Source of the DNA: Piromyces finnis
Taxonomy: Eukaryota; Neocallimastigomycota; Neocallimastigomycetes; Neocallimastigales; Neocallimastigaceae
Length of the DNA stretch: 64,000 nucleotides
Reading direction: 5' to 3'
Assembly (NCBI GenBank): GCA_002104945.1
Contig: MCFH01000061.1
Coordinates: forward strand, 1-64,000
Positions 12,601-24,602 of this stretch are shown piece by piece. Each line of letters opens with the position of its first letter. Within the stretch, counting starts at the first letter, position 1. Both the position numbers and the translations under genes were made by a program. The notes below the pieces were generated by a model. The model saw nothing but the letters and a program-made list of their open reading frames with translations, searched no databases and was not told the DNA's origin.

Positions 12601-13585
12601 CACTTCAGACTATTGCATTTTCTTTAAAATTTTTGATAACCAAATTTCTTGTATTATTGGACTTTACGTTGATGATATGATTATTTGTGGAACAAACCTT
12701 GAACTTATAAATATAATCTCACAAATTAAATCTAAATTTAAAATTTCTAACTGTCAACCTATTCATTATCTATTAGGTATTAAAGTTGAAAACAATAATT
12801 TTTCTTATTCTATTTCACAAAAGCACGTTATTGAAAATATTTTAGACCAATATAATCTCGATAATTGCAGATCTCGAAAAACACCATGTATTGGTGACAA
12901 TGATTCTGAAAACACTAAACCATTTGATACTATCATTTACAAAAGTTTAATTGGTTCTCTTATTTACATTGCTAGATGTACAAGACCAGATATTTCTTTT
13001 GCTGTTCACAAAGCTTCTCGAAAATCTGAACAACCTACTATTTCCGACTACAATAAAGTTATAAATATTATCAAGTATCTTAAAACCACTATAGACTACA
13101 AAATTACTTATGATGGTAATGGAAAAATCATTGCATTCACTGATGCTGATTTTGGGGGAGATAAGATGGATGGAAAATCAACATCAGGATATATAATTCT
13201 TATGGAAAATAATCCAATATGTTGGTGCTCAAATAAACAACAAACTGTTGCTACTTCTACTGCTGAAGCCGAATATATCAGCACTACAGAATGCACAAAG
13301 AAAATTTTATACTTTAGAAATATCCTAGAAGAATTATTCAAATTCAACGAACCAATAATTATTTATATTGACAACTTAGCAAGTAAAAGAGCAATTGAAA
13401 ATGGTGAATTAAATTCCAAACTTAAATACATAAATATAAAATTCCATTTCAATAGAGACAATATTAAAAATAACAAAATTAAACTAGAATATATTGACAC
13501 AAATAATATGTTAGCAGACTTTTTAACAAAAAATATTAATGGATCAAAAATGCAAAAGTTCACTGACATTATATTTAAAAAATAA
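9664..13585 (+). pseudogene. pol: copia-2 Pol polyprotein, broken by frameshifts
   Basis: The first frame (9664-11031) holds a CCHC zinc knuckle (residues 47-60), the protease motif YDTGAS (Asp152), the integrase HHCC finger (H289, H294, C314, C317) and the integrase triad D344, D407, E443 with 35 residues between the last two. The frame then changes near 11000 into 10880-11614 (rest of integrase, VREAYFHEDTPANYS), again near 11590-11614 into 11565-12446 (Asn-rich linker and first RT block, KARIVARGY), and again near 12420 into 12398-13585. That last part has LYVDDM (about 12665), RNase H acidic residues D249, E290 and D325, and the end MLADFLTK. The total length is normal for a copia Pol. 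The breaks are shared by both arms, so random read error is less likely. I judge it inactive. Confidence 0.92.
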
Positions 13586-13718
13586 CAAAATTTACAAAAA
13601 CTTATAATCAACTTTATTTTATTAATATCTTATATTTTATATTTTACATTCAACTATTTAAATTTTTCAATTTCTTAATCTCTTCAAATTTAATTTTTAC
13701 TTTTCATAAAAAACAAAT

Positions 13719-13731
13719 TTGAGGGGGAGAA
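13719..13731 (+). promoter_or_regulatory. Polypurine tract of copia-2
   Basis: The purine run GAGGGGGAGAA immediately before the 3' LTR is the primer site for plus-strand DNA. Confidence 0.85.
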
Positions 13732-13961
13732 TGTTAAACATTAATAATTTAACTTAAATCTAGAAATATGTAGAATAGAATAGAATTATGTATTATTAAT
13801 ATATTTAGTCATAGAATATTCTCATGATAAATAATACGCCACAATTCTTAGTATAAATAGAGAATAAATTTATGAACTATTTATGTACTTTGTAATTACC
13901 TTTTTATTAATAATATTAATAAATAAAGTTTATATTAAAAACAATATTATAAATTTTCTCA
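13732..13961 (+). repeat. 3' LTR of copia-2
   Basis: 230 bp, TGTTAAAC to TTCTCA, followed by the target duplication AAAGT at 13962-13966. It is nearly identical to the 5' LTR. Confidence 0.95.
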
Positions 13962-14126
13962 AAAGTTATTTATTATAAAAATTATTAAGGATTAAGGTCA
14001 TATCTTAACCTTTTCTAAATTTTTAAATATTTCTTAATATAATTTTATAATTTATTTGAAATTTTATAAGTAATTTCACAATTTCAAGTTATCTTGAAAC
14101 TGCAGATTTCACTAGTATTCGTGACA
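13962..14126 (-). mobile_element. LTR-A, 5' segment
   Basis: Continuation of the LTR-A split by copia-2. On the - strand it starts TGTCACGAATACTAGTGAAA at 14126. It is followed on the + strand by CATCT (14127-14131), a target duplication shared with the neighbouring LTR-B. Confidence 0.92.
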
Positions 14127-14131
14127 CATCT

Positions 14132-15115
14132 TGTTAAGTTTTGGGGTTTGGTTATGCGGCCAGGTCAGAATGTTTTAACTATATAGTAAAAAATATTTTT
14201 TAAGAAATTAAATTTAAATATAAAATAACACACTTTAAACTTCCAAATGAAAAATTAATATTTATTTTTTAAAATAACTTTTTATAAAATTTTATTTATT
14301 TAGTAATAATAATATAAATGATAATATATTTAATAACTATATAATTAAGATTATAACTATAATCTTTACAAAGAATTAAAATCGAATTCAATTCATTCTA
14401 TTTTATATTCTTTGTTCAGATTATTATATTGATAAAAATAAAGTATTACATGTAATATATTAATAACATAATAAGATTGTTTGTTTGTTTGTTTGTCATG
14501 ACATACAAATAAAATAAACATATGATTAATCATTTAAACACTTGATCCGTTAACCTAATTTATAATAATTAGAATTATTTAATTTATAGATGTTAACTGT
14601 TACACCTAAATGGTTTAGTTCTATTTTTAGTAATAGTCATTATCATTAATTAAATTAATATAATTAAAATTCCTATTGATAAATTTTTAATTTTCGTAAA
14701 GTCATAAGAAATATTTATGATCCATACTTGATATCATATTGATTCTAATTTACCTATTAAAATCTTTGAATGATCTTCTTTAAATGATCAGTTAGAAGGA
14801 CTGCGATTGTACCAAAATATAGCTTTTTCCCTAAGCTTTCTAATAAACTTGGTTTCATAGCCGTAGTACTTACAGTCGTAGCGTTCGTTTTTGGCGAGTT
14901 ATGCCTTGTTTCGTGTTTGTTTATTTTTAGCTAAGGGTTATAGTGTATTGATATTAAATTTTTGAAATCATAACCCTTTCACTGAATCAAAATTTAAAAG
15001 GTGATTTTTAAAGGTGTTTTAAAATAATTATTGAAATTATTTAATTATAATTATTATGTTTAATTAATTATAGATATTATCTGAATTTGTTTTAAATCCA
15101 GTTAATATCTTCACA
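14132..15115 (-). mobile_element. Solo LTR-B upstream of tRNA-Ile copy 1
   Basis: 984 bp. On the - strand it runs from TGTGAAGATATTAACTGG to CCAAAACTTAACA and is flanked by CATCT on both sides (14127-14131 and 15116-15120), a clean 5-bp duplication. Its TG end faces the tRNA gene, 66 nt from it. No coding potential. It contains a CAAAGAAT..ATTCTTTG inverted pair at 14369-14414. Confidence 0.92.
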
Positions 15116-15181
15116 CATCTAACCTCGTGGGATTATATAATTTGTATTTAAGATTGGTTGTTAGCAAAAAAATTTTGACCA

Positions 15182-15274
15182 GCTCGTGTAGCCTAGAGGT
15201 TTAAGGCGTCGTGCTTATAAGGGTGATCCTCTTATGCAACGCGAAGATCGCGGGTTCGACCCCCGCCATGAGCA
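15182..15274 (+). tRNA. tRNA-Ile(UAU) copy 1, with intron
   Basis: The acceptor stem pairs GCTCGTG with CATGAGC, with discriminator A. The anticodon loop CTTATAA gives anticodon UAU at 15216-15218. A 19-nt intron (15220-15238) sits between positions 37 and 38, the canonical place, and part of it can pair with the anticodon. The T arm GCGGG TTCGACC CCCGC is complete. A T5 run at about 15281 is the likely Pol III terminator. The intron-bearing tRNA-Ile(UAU) resembles the one in budding yeast. It decodes AUA, a codon expected to be frequent in such an A+T-rich genome. Confidence 0.96.
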
Positions 15275-15929
15275 AATAATTTTTAGTTTAACTTTATTTT
15301 TTGTTTTTATTTTATATTCCTAAATTAATATTGTATATTAAAGAATAATAATTTGATTTTAAATATATAATAGGCGTAAAAATATAAATATAAAGTAAAA
15401 TGCAAATTGAATACAGTTCATGTATTAAAAAATTTATTAACTTAATATTAATAATACTATTTATAACATATTTCTTATTGAAAAAAAAATTTATTTTAAA
15501 ACTACACTAAAGTTATTAAACAAATTTTAATTAAATAAAAACTTTTTAAAATTATTTTGAATATTTAAAATATTTGAAATATTTGAATTTAACTAAAATT
15601 CTTATATTTTATAATTTAAATATCTATTTTTATTTAACTTTAATTAAATTATTCTTAAATAATTAATTATTAAATAATCAAAAAATATATATTATGACTT
15701 CACAATTATATAAATTTAAAAATTCAGAAAAACTTAATATCTGACACATAAAATTCTCGCCTGTAAAGATATTACTTGTCTTTAATTATTTAATAAATTA
15801 AATCATTATATTTAATTAATTAAGCGTAAAATATTTTATACTATTTTAATATTATATTAATCTATGTTTATAATATTTATTGTAATATTCAATTATATTA
15901 TTAAATAATGTTTTTATGTTTATTTCATA
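15275..15929. other. A+T-rich sequence downstream of tRNA-Ile copy 1
   Basis: The first 100 bases match those after copies 2 and 7, so the duplicated cassette includes some 3' flank. The rest (about 15400-15925) is diffusely similar to 18590-19090 and 54490-54720 (CTACACTAAAGTTATTAAAC and neighbours), an old unnamed repeat. No gene. Confidence 0.6.
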
Positions 15930-16370
15930 TCAGTTGGGTGACTTGAAATGACTTTAATTATGTAAATTAATATTAATCACTTTAATATATATTAATAGGA
16001 ACTAGATAAATCTTTAAGTAAGCATATTTCTTGAACCGACAGGTGGTTTAAAATAGTTAATAATTTATGAGAATATAAATTTTTACTAGAGCTTCCCAAC
16101 AAGGTTGGTATGACGTCTTTAATAAATGAAAAAAAGATGCAATATTTAAAAATTACGCCTTCTTTCGAGTATTGTAATTTTCTCTATAGAGTTAATTTAT
16201 TGAATATACTAAATTTTTATGAGTTTTAACCCTTTTCATTATTAAAATTTTTCAAAGTAACCTTTTAATTATTTTTAAAAGTATTTTATAATTTTTGAAA
16301 TATAAAATTGATTTTTAAATTGTCTATTTGAATGTTTAATTTATTTATTAATCGTCTTTTATTCTTGACA
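15930..16370 (-). mobile_element. LTR-C, truncated first copy
   Basis: Starts TGTCAAGAATAAAAGACG at 16370 on the - strand and follows the full LTR-C for about 440 bases, then stops near 15930 in unrelated sequence. CAACT (16371-16375) lies between it and the next LTR-C and looks like the target duplication of the later insertion. Confidence 0.8.
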
Positions 16371-16375
16371 CAACT

Positions 16376-17557
16376 TGTAAAGTAGACTTGGGGTGGTACG
16401 CAACTTAGTTAGAATGTTCTATATTATAATATAGCTTAATTTAATAATAAAATATTAAACTTGTTTATTATTAAATTTTTTCTTTAAAACGATTAAAGAA
16501 TCTAATCAATACTAATTTTAAAATTAAATGGTTTTTTATAATTAATATAAATTTTTTTATTTGATATAAATTATTTATAAAATTTATTTATTAATTAAAA
16601 TAATATTTATTAAGTTATATTATAATAAATACTAATTAATAATTAATAATTTTTCAAAGAATTTCAAAATGATTTTAATTCTTTGTTTAAATACTTTTTC
16701 TTAAAATTAATAAAATTACATTGATATTAATAATAAAGATAAGAATTAAATAATTTTTAAATTAAAATATTAATAATTGATATTGATATTAATAATATGA
16801 ATTCATATGATATATCCTAAAATTAATCTTTTAAATTACTTTTAAATAAAAAGTATTGTTTTAATCATATTAAATTGTAAATATTTAATATTATAAATCG
16901 AGAATAGCAATTGCTGATACTAACTATATATTCTCATAATTAATTAAGTAATAATTATTACTAATGATTTTTGATCAAAAGGTTTCTTGGTTTGATTATG
17001 ATTGAGGTTATTAATCAAAAATTATTTGAAAAATTATTAATTAACTTTTATAATTGATTAGGTTTGTAATCAAGAATATTTATTATCTAATCTTATTTAA
17101 TAATAATGAAGAATTTTTAAATTAAACCATTTATAGAAAGTTGGATGACTTGAATAATGACTTTAATTATATAAATTAATATTGATCATTCATTTTAATA
17201 TATATTAATTGAAATTAATTAAATCTTTAAATCTTTAGAACTAGTGATCTAAAATAGCTGAAAATTTGTGAAGATATAGATCTTGACTCGTACTTTCTAA
17301 CAAAGTTAGTTTGACGTACCTAGAAAATGAAAATAGAACATGAGATTCAGAAGTTACCATTGGTTTTATATAATGTATTTTTTACTCAAGGGTTAATGTA
17401 TTGAAGATTAAATCTTTTGGATCCTTAATCCTTTTCAATATTAAATTTTTTCCAAAGTGTCCTCTTAATTATTTTATAATTTTTGAAATATGAAATTAAT
17501 TTTTAGGTTATTGTTTGAATATTTGATTTATTTGTTAATCGTCTTCTATTCTTGACA
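16376..17557 (-). mobile_element. Solo LTR-C upstream of tRNA-Ile copy 2
   Basis: 1182 bp, TG..CA, with - strand start TGTCAAGAATAGAAGACG at 17557 and - strand end AAGTCTACTTTACA. CAACT precedes it at 16371-16375. On the other side ACTAACC follows the terminal CA, consistent with the same duplication having lost one CA in a CACA run. The TG end lies 64 nt from the tRNA gene. It is similar over its length to the central LTR-C (20487-21671). Confidence 0.85.
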
Positions 17558-17621
17558 ACTAACCTCGTGGGATTAAATAATTTGTATTTAAGATTGGTTG
17601 TTAGCAAAAAAAATTTGACCA

Positions 17622-17714
17622 GCTCGTGTAGCCTAGAGGTTTAAGGCGTCGTGCTTATAAGGGTGATCCTCTTATGCAACGCGAAGATCGCGGGTTCGAC
17701 CCCCGCCATGAGCA
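17622..17714 (+). tRNA. tRNA-Ile(UAU) copy 2, with intron
   Basis: The same 93-bp gene and 19-nt intron as copy 1, with the same CTAACCTCGTGGGATTA upstream block and the same 3' flank. Same strand as copy 1, 2.4 kb away. Confidence 0.96.
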
Positions 17715-19313
17715 AATAATTTTTAGTTTAACTTTATTTTTTGTTTTTATTTTATATTCCTAAATTAATATTGTATATTAAAGAATAATAATTTGATTTT
17801 AAATATATGATAGGCATATAAAAATATAGATATATAGTATTATATTACATTTAAAATATCTAATGACTAAAAATTAATTATTGGTATAACAAATTATATC
17901 TGAAACCTACTGAATAAAATTTATGGAATAATAATTCATTTAAAAATGCCAGAATTAAAATATAATATATAATTAAGAAAAATATTTAAATTTAAGGAAA
18001 AAAGAAATTTTTATTTAATTTAAATATTTCAAATAATTATAAATACTTTTATTTAACTTTGAATTAGTTTATTAACTTTAGTTTAATTTTAAAAATGGAA
18101 TATTTTATTTTTCAATAGGTAATATATCGTCATGATCAGATTACTGATACTATATATATATATATATATATATAATACATAGATTGTATTAAATCTGAGG
18201 ATTACTTGAATTAAATCAAAAGTATACTTAATTAATTAATTAGGTTAGCCCTGCTTATTGTATATTAAATATGTATAATTAAACAGAAATATATTATGAC
18301 TATAAAAATATTAAACAAAAACCCGGATTTAAACTTAATACAAACTATTTTTAATAATACAAAGATTAAAAGAATATAAATAAATTATTAAATTTTTATT
18401 ATTATTATTATTATCTTGTTAATTACTCTTAATAATAAGATTATTAACTATATAATACTTAATTATCAATAACAACTACATTAATTTTATTATTCTATTT
18501 AAACAACATATAATTAATATAGATAAATAAAACTAAACTAAAACTAATTAATTATACTTTTAATTCAATTCCGGCAAACTTAAAACTGAATAAAGCCCAT
18601 GTATAATCTAAAAATTAATTTAATATTACTAATACTATTCATAATATATCTCTTATTGAAATATTGAAATATAAACAAATATGTTTTTAAAACTATGGTA
18701 AAATTATTAATTTATTCTAAAATTAAATAAAAATATTTAAAATTATTTAAAATATTTAAGATACTTGAAGTGTTTAAACTTAACTAAAATTATTTTATTC
18801 CTTAAATTTAAATATTTATCTTAATTCAATTTTAACCTAAATTATTCTCTAAAATTTTATTAAATATTAATTTATTATTTAATAACTAATTATTAATTAT
18901 TAAATAATATATTAAAAAACTTATTTTAAAACTAAATATTGAACTATATATTAAAAATATTATTATAATACATTAACATATCTATTTTGAAATTAAACTA
19001 AAGTCATTAAACGAATTTAAAATTAAGTAAAAAGTTTTTATATTTAATCCGAAAATATTCCTAATATATTATATAAATTATCTAGATTGAGATGAAATTA
19101 TTATTTTTAAATAATTATAGTTGTAGTCCTTTTATAAAATTGACATAATTATAAAATCTAAATTAAGAATATCTAATATACTGTTTATATATGTATATTA
19201 TATATATTATATTATCCTTATCATATATTTGAAGAATTATATTCTTGCTCTTTAAATTTGTAATATTAGTTTAGGTGATATAAAATAAAAATAAAGAAAA
19301 AATAAAATTTATT
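17715..19313. other. A+T-rich stretch between tRNA-Ile copies 2 and 3
   Basis: No open frame. There is a TA run of about 11 units near 18151-18172, an ATT run near 18395-18415, and two stretches of the diffuse old repeat also seen at 15400-15925 and 54490-54720. Confidence 0.6.
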
Positions 19314-19406
19314 TGCTCATGGCGGGGGTCGAACCCGCGATCTTCGCGTTGCATAAGAGGATCACCCTTATAAGCACGACGCCTTAAACCTCTAGGCTAC
19401 ACGAGC
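19314..19406 (-). tRNA. tRNA-Ile(UAU) copy 3, with intron, inverted
   Basis: Gene body and intron as in copy 1. The upstream block is kept, but the downstream flank is more diverged than in copies 1, 2 and 7, so this copy is either older or has had its flank replaced. Confidence 0.96.
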
Positions 19407-19472
19407 TGGTCAAAATTTTTTTGCTAACAACCAATCTTAAATACAAATTATTTAATCCCACGAGGTTAGATG

Positions 19473-20483
19473 TGTCACGAATACTAGGGAAATCTGCAAT
19501 TTCAAGATCACTTGAAATTGTGAAATTACTTATAAAATTTCAAATAAATTATAAAATTATATTAAGAAATATTTAAAAATTTAGAAAAGGTTAAGATATG
19601 ACCTTAATCCTTAATAATTTTTATAATAAATAACTCTAACCCTTATCGTCATAATTTAATAACAAAAAACAATCGTATCTCCTCAACAAATGGTGGTTTT
19701 GGATAATTGTGTTTTCGGTAATTGTACGTTCGTTAGAAAGCCACGCTCGAGATAAATAACATATCTTAAAATCAGGTCAATATCTCTGCTGGTTCACGAG
19801 ATATTCCAATTTAAAGATATTTTGTTAATAATGATTAATTGTTTATTCAGAGAATGATCACCCTTGATGTATCAAACATAAATCATTCACCCAAAAGGAT
19901 ATAAATTATTGTTTTAATTAAATTAAAATTATTTTCTCGAACTAATTAACTTTATTTTACAATAATTATTTCAATAACATAACTTATAATCTTTGAATTA
20001 AAAGATTATAATTATTAATATTTTATGCAATGAATTATATTATAATTAAGAAATAATTAATATTATTAATATTATAAACAATAGTTATTTTCAATAATTA
20101 GTAATAATCTTAAGTTTAGTTTTAGTATTATAAAATATATTATAAATATAATCATGCATTGAAAAGTGATTTCATTATTAAATGTAATTTTATAAATAGT
20201 TTAGAATATTTTATAAATTTAAATCTTTTGTAAAGATTATTAACAATAATTAATACTTAATGAGTATTACTATTAAATAATCTTATTATTATATTCTTTA
20301 TTAATATTTTATTTAAATAAAATAAAAAGGAATTATTTTAACCACAATATATAATTTAATTATTCGTCTATAAAACAATTAAGATTATTTTAATTAAACA
20401 TTTTTTCTAACCTAGTTATCTTTTAATCTTTTATTTAATTTAATATTTTAATGTTAAATTATAAGCTTAGTAAAAATTTTACA
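19473..20483 (+). mobile_element. LTR-A next to tRNA-Ile copy 3, reaching the palindrome centre
   Basis: Starts TGTCACGAATACTAGGGAAA 66 nt upstream of the tRNA, preceded by AGATG (19468-19472). It runs to GTAAAAATTTTACA at 20471-20483, where the arm ends. The expected second AGATG is absent because the palindrome junction lies at this LTR end. Confidence 0.88.
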
Positions 20484-20486
20484 TCT

Positions 20487-21671
20487 TTTAAAATAAGCAT
20501 TAATTGATATGTAACTTAATCAGAATATTTTATATATCATAACTTAATTTAGCAATGAAATATTAAACTTATTTATTATTAAACATTTTCTTTAAAACTT
20601 ATTAAAGAATAATTCTAATTAAAAAATTAAATAGATTTTTGTATTTAAAATAAAAATTTTAATATAATTTAATTATGAAATTAATTTATTAATTGTTTAT
20701 TTAATAAGTTATGTTAGATTATAGTTAATAATTAATAATCTTACAAAGAATTTCAAAAATGATTTCAATTCTTTGTTTAAATATTTTTTCTTAAAATTAA
20801 TAAAATTACATTGATATTAATAATAAAGATAAGAATTAAATTATTTTTAAATTAAAATATTAATAATTGATATTGATATTAATAATATGAATTCATATGA
20901 TATATCCTAAAATTAATATTTTAAATTACTTTTAAATAAAAAGTATTATTTTAACTATATTAAATTGTAAATATTTAATATTATAAATTGAGAATAAAAA
21001 TTGCTGATACTAATTGTATATTCTAATAAATAATTAATTAATAATTATAACAAATGATTTAGATCAAAAGGATTTTTTGGTTTGATTATGATTGAGGTTA
21101 TTAATCAAAAATTATTTGAAAAATTATTAATTAACTTTTATAATTGATTAGGTTTGTAATCAAGAATATTTATTATCTAATCTTATTTAATAATAATGGA
21201 GAATTTTAAAATTGAATTATTTATAGAAAGTTGGATGACTTGAAAAATGACTTTAATTATATAAATTAATATTAATAATTTTAATATATATTAATTGAAT
21301 TAGTTGAAACTAATTAAATCTTTAAATAGCCATATCTCCAGAACTAGTATTTTAAATTAGCTGAAATTTTGTATGATTATAGATTTTTACTTGTACTTTC
21401 TAACAAAATTGGTTTGACATCCAAAGAAAAATAGAAATAGGACGCGATATTCCGAGGTTATCAGTAGTTTCGTATAATTTATTTTTTACTCAAGTGTTAA
21501 TTTATTGAAATTTAAATTTTTGTGATCCTTAACCCTTTCTCATATTCAATTTTTCAAAGTGATCTTTTAATTATTTTTAAAAGTATTTTATAATTTTTGA
21601 AATATAAATTTGTTTTTAAATTGTTTATTTGAATATTTAATTTATTTATTTACCGTCTTCTATTCTTGACA
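20487..21671 (-). mobile_element. LTR-C inserted in the palindrome centre
   Basis: The only long unpaired sequence between the arms. It is a full LTR-C (- strand start TGTCAAGAATAG at 21671), flanked by CATCT at 20482-20486 and 21672-21676. Its first 33 + strand bases align without gaps to 16376-16408, differing mostly by G to A and C to T, which also destroys the terminal TG/CA. Removing the insert leaves two LTR-A ends facing each other a few bases apart. Confidence 0.9.
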
Positions 21672-21677
21672 CATCTC

Positions 21678-22687
21678 GTAAAATTTTTACTAAGCTTATA
21701 ATTTAACATTAAAATATTAAATTAAATAAAAGATTAAAAGATAACTAGGTTAGAAAAAATGTTTAATTAAAATAATCTTAATTGTTTTATAGACGAATAA
21801 TTAAATTATATATTGTGGTTAAAATAATTCCTTTTTATTTTATTTAAATAAAATATTAATAAAGAATATAATAATAAGATTATTTAATAGTAATACTCAT
21901 TAAGTATTAATTATTGTTAATAATCTTTACAAAAGATTTAAATTTATAAAATATTCTAAACTATTTATAAAATTACATTTAATAATGAAATCACTTTTCA
22001 ATGCATGATTATATTTATAATATATTTTATAATACTAAAACTAAACTTAAGATTATTACTAATTATTGAAAATAACTATTGTTTATAATATTAATAATAT
22101 TAATTATTTCTTAATTATAATATAATTCATTGCATAAAATATTAATAATTATAATCTTTTAATTCAAAGATTATAAGTTATGTTATTGAAATAATTATTG
22201 TAAAATAAAGTTAATTAGTTCGAGAAAATAATTTTAATTTAATTAAAACAATAATTTATATCCTTTTGGGTGAATGATTTATGTTTGATACATCAAGGGT
22301 GATCATTCTCTGAATAAACAATTAATCATTATTAACAAAATATCTTTAAATTGGAATATCTCGTGAACCAGCAGAGATATTGACCTGATTTTAAGATATG
22401 TTATTTATCTCGAGCGTGGCTTTCTAACGAACGTACAATTACCGAAAACACAATTATCCAAAACCACCATTTGTTGAGGAGATACGATTGTTTTTTGTTA
22501 TTAAATTATGACGATAAGGGTTAGAGTTATTTATTATAAAAATTATTAAGGATTAAGGTCATATCTTAACCTTTTCTAAATTTTTAAATATTTCTTAATA
22601 TAATTTTATAATTTATTTGAAATTTTATAAGTAATTTCACAATTTCAAGTGATCTTGAAATTGCAGATTTCCCTAGTATTCGTGACA
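21678..22687 (-). mobile_element. LTR-A, right-arm partner at the centre
   Basis: Mirror of 19473-20483. Its - strand TG end is at 22687, 66 nt from tRNA-Ile copy 4; its tail reaches GTAAAATTTTTAC at 21678. Confidence 0.88.
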
Positions 22688-22753
22688 CATCTAACCTCGT
22701 GGGATTAAATAATTTGTATTTAAGATTGGTTGTTAGCAAAAAAATTTTGACCA

Positions 22754-22846
22754 GCTCGTGTAGCCTAGAGGTTTAAGGCGTCGTGCTTATAAGGGTGATC
22801 CTCTTATGCAACGCGAAGATCGCGGGTTCGACCCCCGCCATGAGCA
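22754..22846 (+). tRNA. tRNA-Ile(UAU) copy 4 (mirror of copy 3)
   Basis: Identical gene and intron; partner of 19314-19406. Confidence 0.96.
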
Positions 22847-24445
22847 AATAAATTTTATTTTTTCTTTATTTTTATTTTATATCACCTAAACTAATATTAC
22901 AAATTTAAAGAGCAAGAATATAATTCTTCAAATATATGATAAGGATAATATAATATATATAATATACATATATAAACAGTATATTAGATATTCTTAATTT
23001 AGATTTTATAATTATGTCAATTTTATAAAAGGACTACAACTATAATTATTTAAAAATAATAATTTCATCTCAATCTAGATAATTTATATAATATATTAGG
23101 AATATTTTCGGATTAAATATAAAAACTTTTTACTTAATTTTAAATTCGTTTAATGACTTTAGTTTAATTTCAAAATAGATATGTTAATGTATTATAATAA
23201 TATTTTTAATATATAGTTCAATATTTAGTTTTAAAATAAGTTTTTTAATATATTATTTAATAATTAATAATTAGTTATTAAATAATAAATTAATATTTAA
23301 TAAAATTTTAGAGAATAATTTAGGTTAAAATTGAATTAAGATAAATATTTAAATTTAAGGAATAAAATAATTTTAGTTAAGTTTAAACACTTCAAGTATC
23401 TTAAATATTTTAAATAATTTTAAATATTTTTATTTAATTTTAGAATAAATTAATAATTTTACCATAGTTTTAAAAACATATTTGTTTATATTTCAATATT
23501 TCAATAAGAGATATATTATGAATAGTATTAGTAATATTAAATTAATTTTTAGATTATACATGGGCTTTATTCAGTTTTAAGTTTGCCGGAATTGAATTAA
23601 AAGTATAATTAATTAGTTTTAGTTTAGTTTTATTTATCTATATTAATTATATGTTGTTTAAATAGAATAATAAAATTAATGTAGTTGTTATTGATAATTA
23701 AGTATTATATAGTTAATAATCTTATTATTAAGAGTAATTAACAAGATAATAATAATAATAATAAAAATTTAATAATTTATTTATATTCTTTTAATCTTTG
23801 TATTATTAAAAATAGTTTGTATTAAGTTTAAATCCGGGTTTTTGTTTAATATTTTTATAGTCATAATATATTTCTGTTTAATTATACATATTTAATATAC
23901 AATAAGCAGGGCTAACCTAATTAATTAATTAAGTATACTTTTGATTTAATTCAAGTAATCCTCAGATTTAATACAATCTATGTATTATATATATATATAT
24001 ATATATATAGTATCAGTAATCTGATCATGACGATATATTACCTATTGAAAAATAAAATATTCCATTTTTAAAATTAAACTAAAGTTAATAAACTAATTCA
24101 AAGTTAAATAAAAGTATTTATAATTATTTGAAATATTTAAATTAAATAAAAATTTCTTTTTTCCTTAAATTTAAATATTTTTCTTAATTATATATTATAT
24201 TTTAATTCTGGCATTTTTAAATGAATTATTATTCCATAAATTTTATTCAGTAGGTTTCAGATATAATTTGTTATACCAATAATTAATTTTTAGTCATTAG
24301 ATATTTTAAATGTAATATAATACTATATATCTATATTTTTATATGCCTATCATATATTTAAAATCAAATTATTATTCTTTAATATACAATATTAATTTAG
24401 GAATATAAAATAAAAACAAAAAATAAAGTTAAACTAAAAATTATT
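22847..24445. other. A+T-rich stretch, mirror of 17715-19313
   Basis: No gene. It holds the mirrored TA run at about 23988-24009 and the diffuse old repeat. Confidence 0.6.
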
Positions 24446-24538
24446 TGCTCATGGCGGGGGTCGAACCCGCGATCTTCGCGTTGCATAAGAGGATCACCCT
24501 TATAAGCACGACGCCTTAAACCTCTAGGCTACACGAGC
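24446..24538 (-). tRNA. tRNA-Ile(UAU) copy 5 (mirror of copy 2)
   Basis: Identical gene and intron; partner of 17622-17714. Confidence 0.96.
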
Positions 24539-24602
24539 TGGTCAAATTTTTTTTGCTAACAACCAATCTTAAATACAAATTATTTAATCCCACGAGGTTA
24601 GT

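Larger units (their letters stand above)
8823..13961 (+). mobile_element. copia-2: full-length Ty1/copia retrotransposon
   Basis: A complete 5139-bp element: 230-bp LTRs at 8823-9052 and 13732-13961, primer-binding site, gag, pol and polypurine tract, flanked by the 5-bp duplication AAAGT. The order protease, integrase, RT, RNase H identifies the Ty1/copia superfamily. The two LTRs differ at two visible positions, both transitions, one of which turns the 5' TG into TA. Pol is broken by at least three frame changes, which also occur in the right-arm copy. It sits inside LTR-A in the opposite orientation. Confidence 0.95.

Noticed and set aside
20482-21678. Palindrome spacer as an origin or rDNA-like centre
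   Set aside because: It is completely accounted for by an LTR-C with target duplications; no rRNA or origin signature seen.
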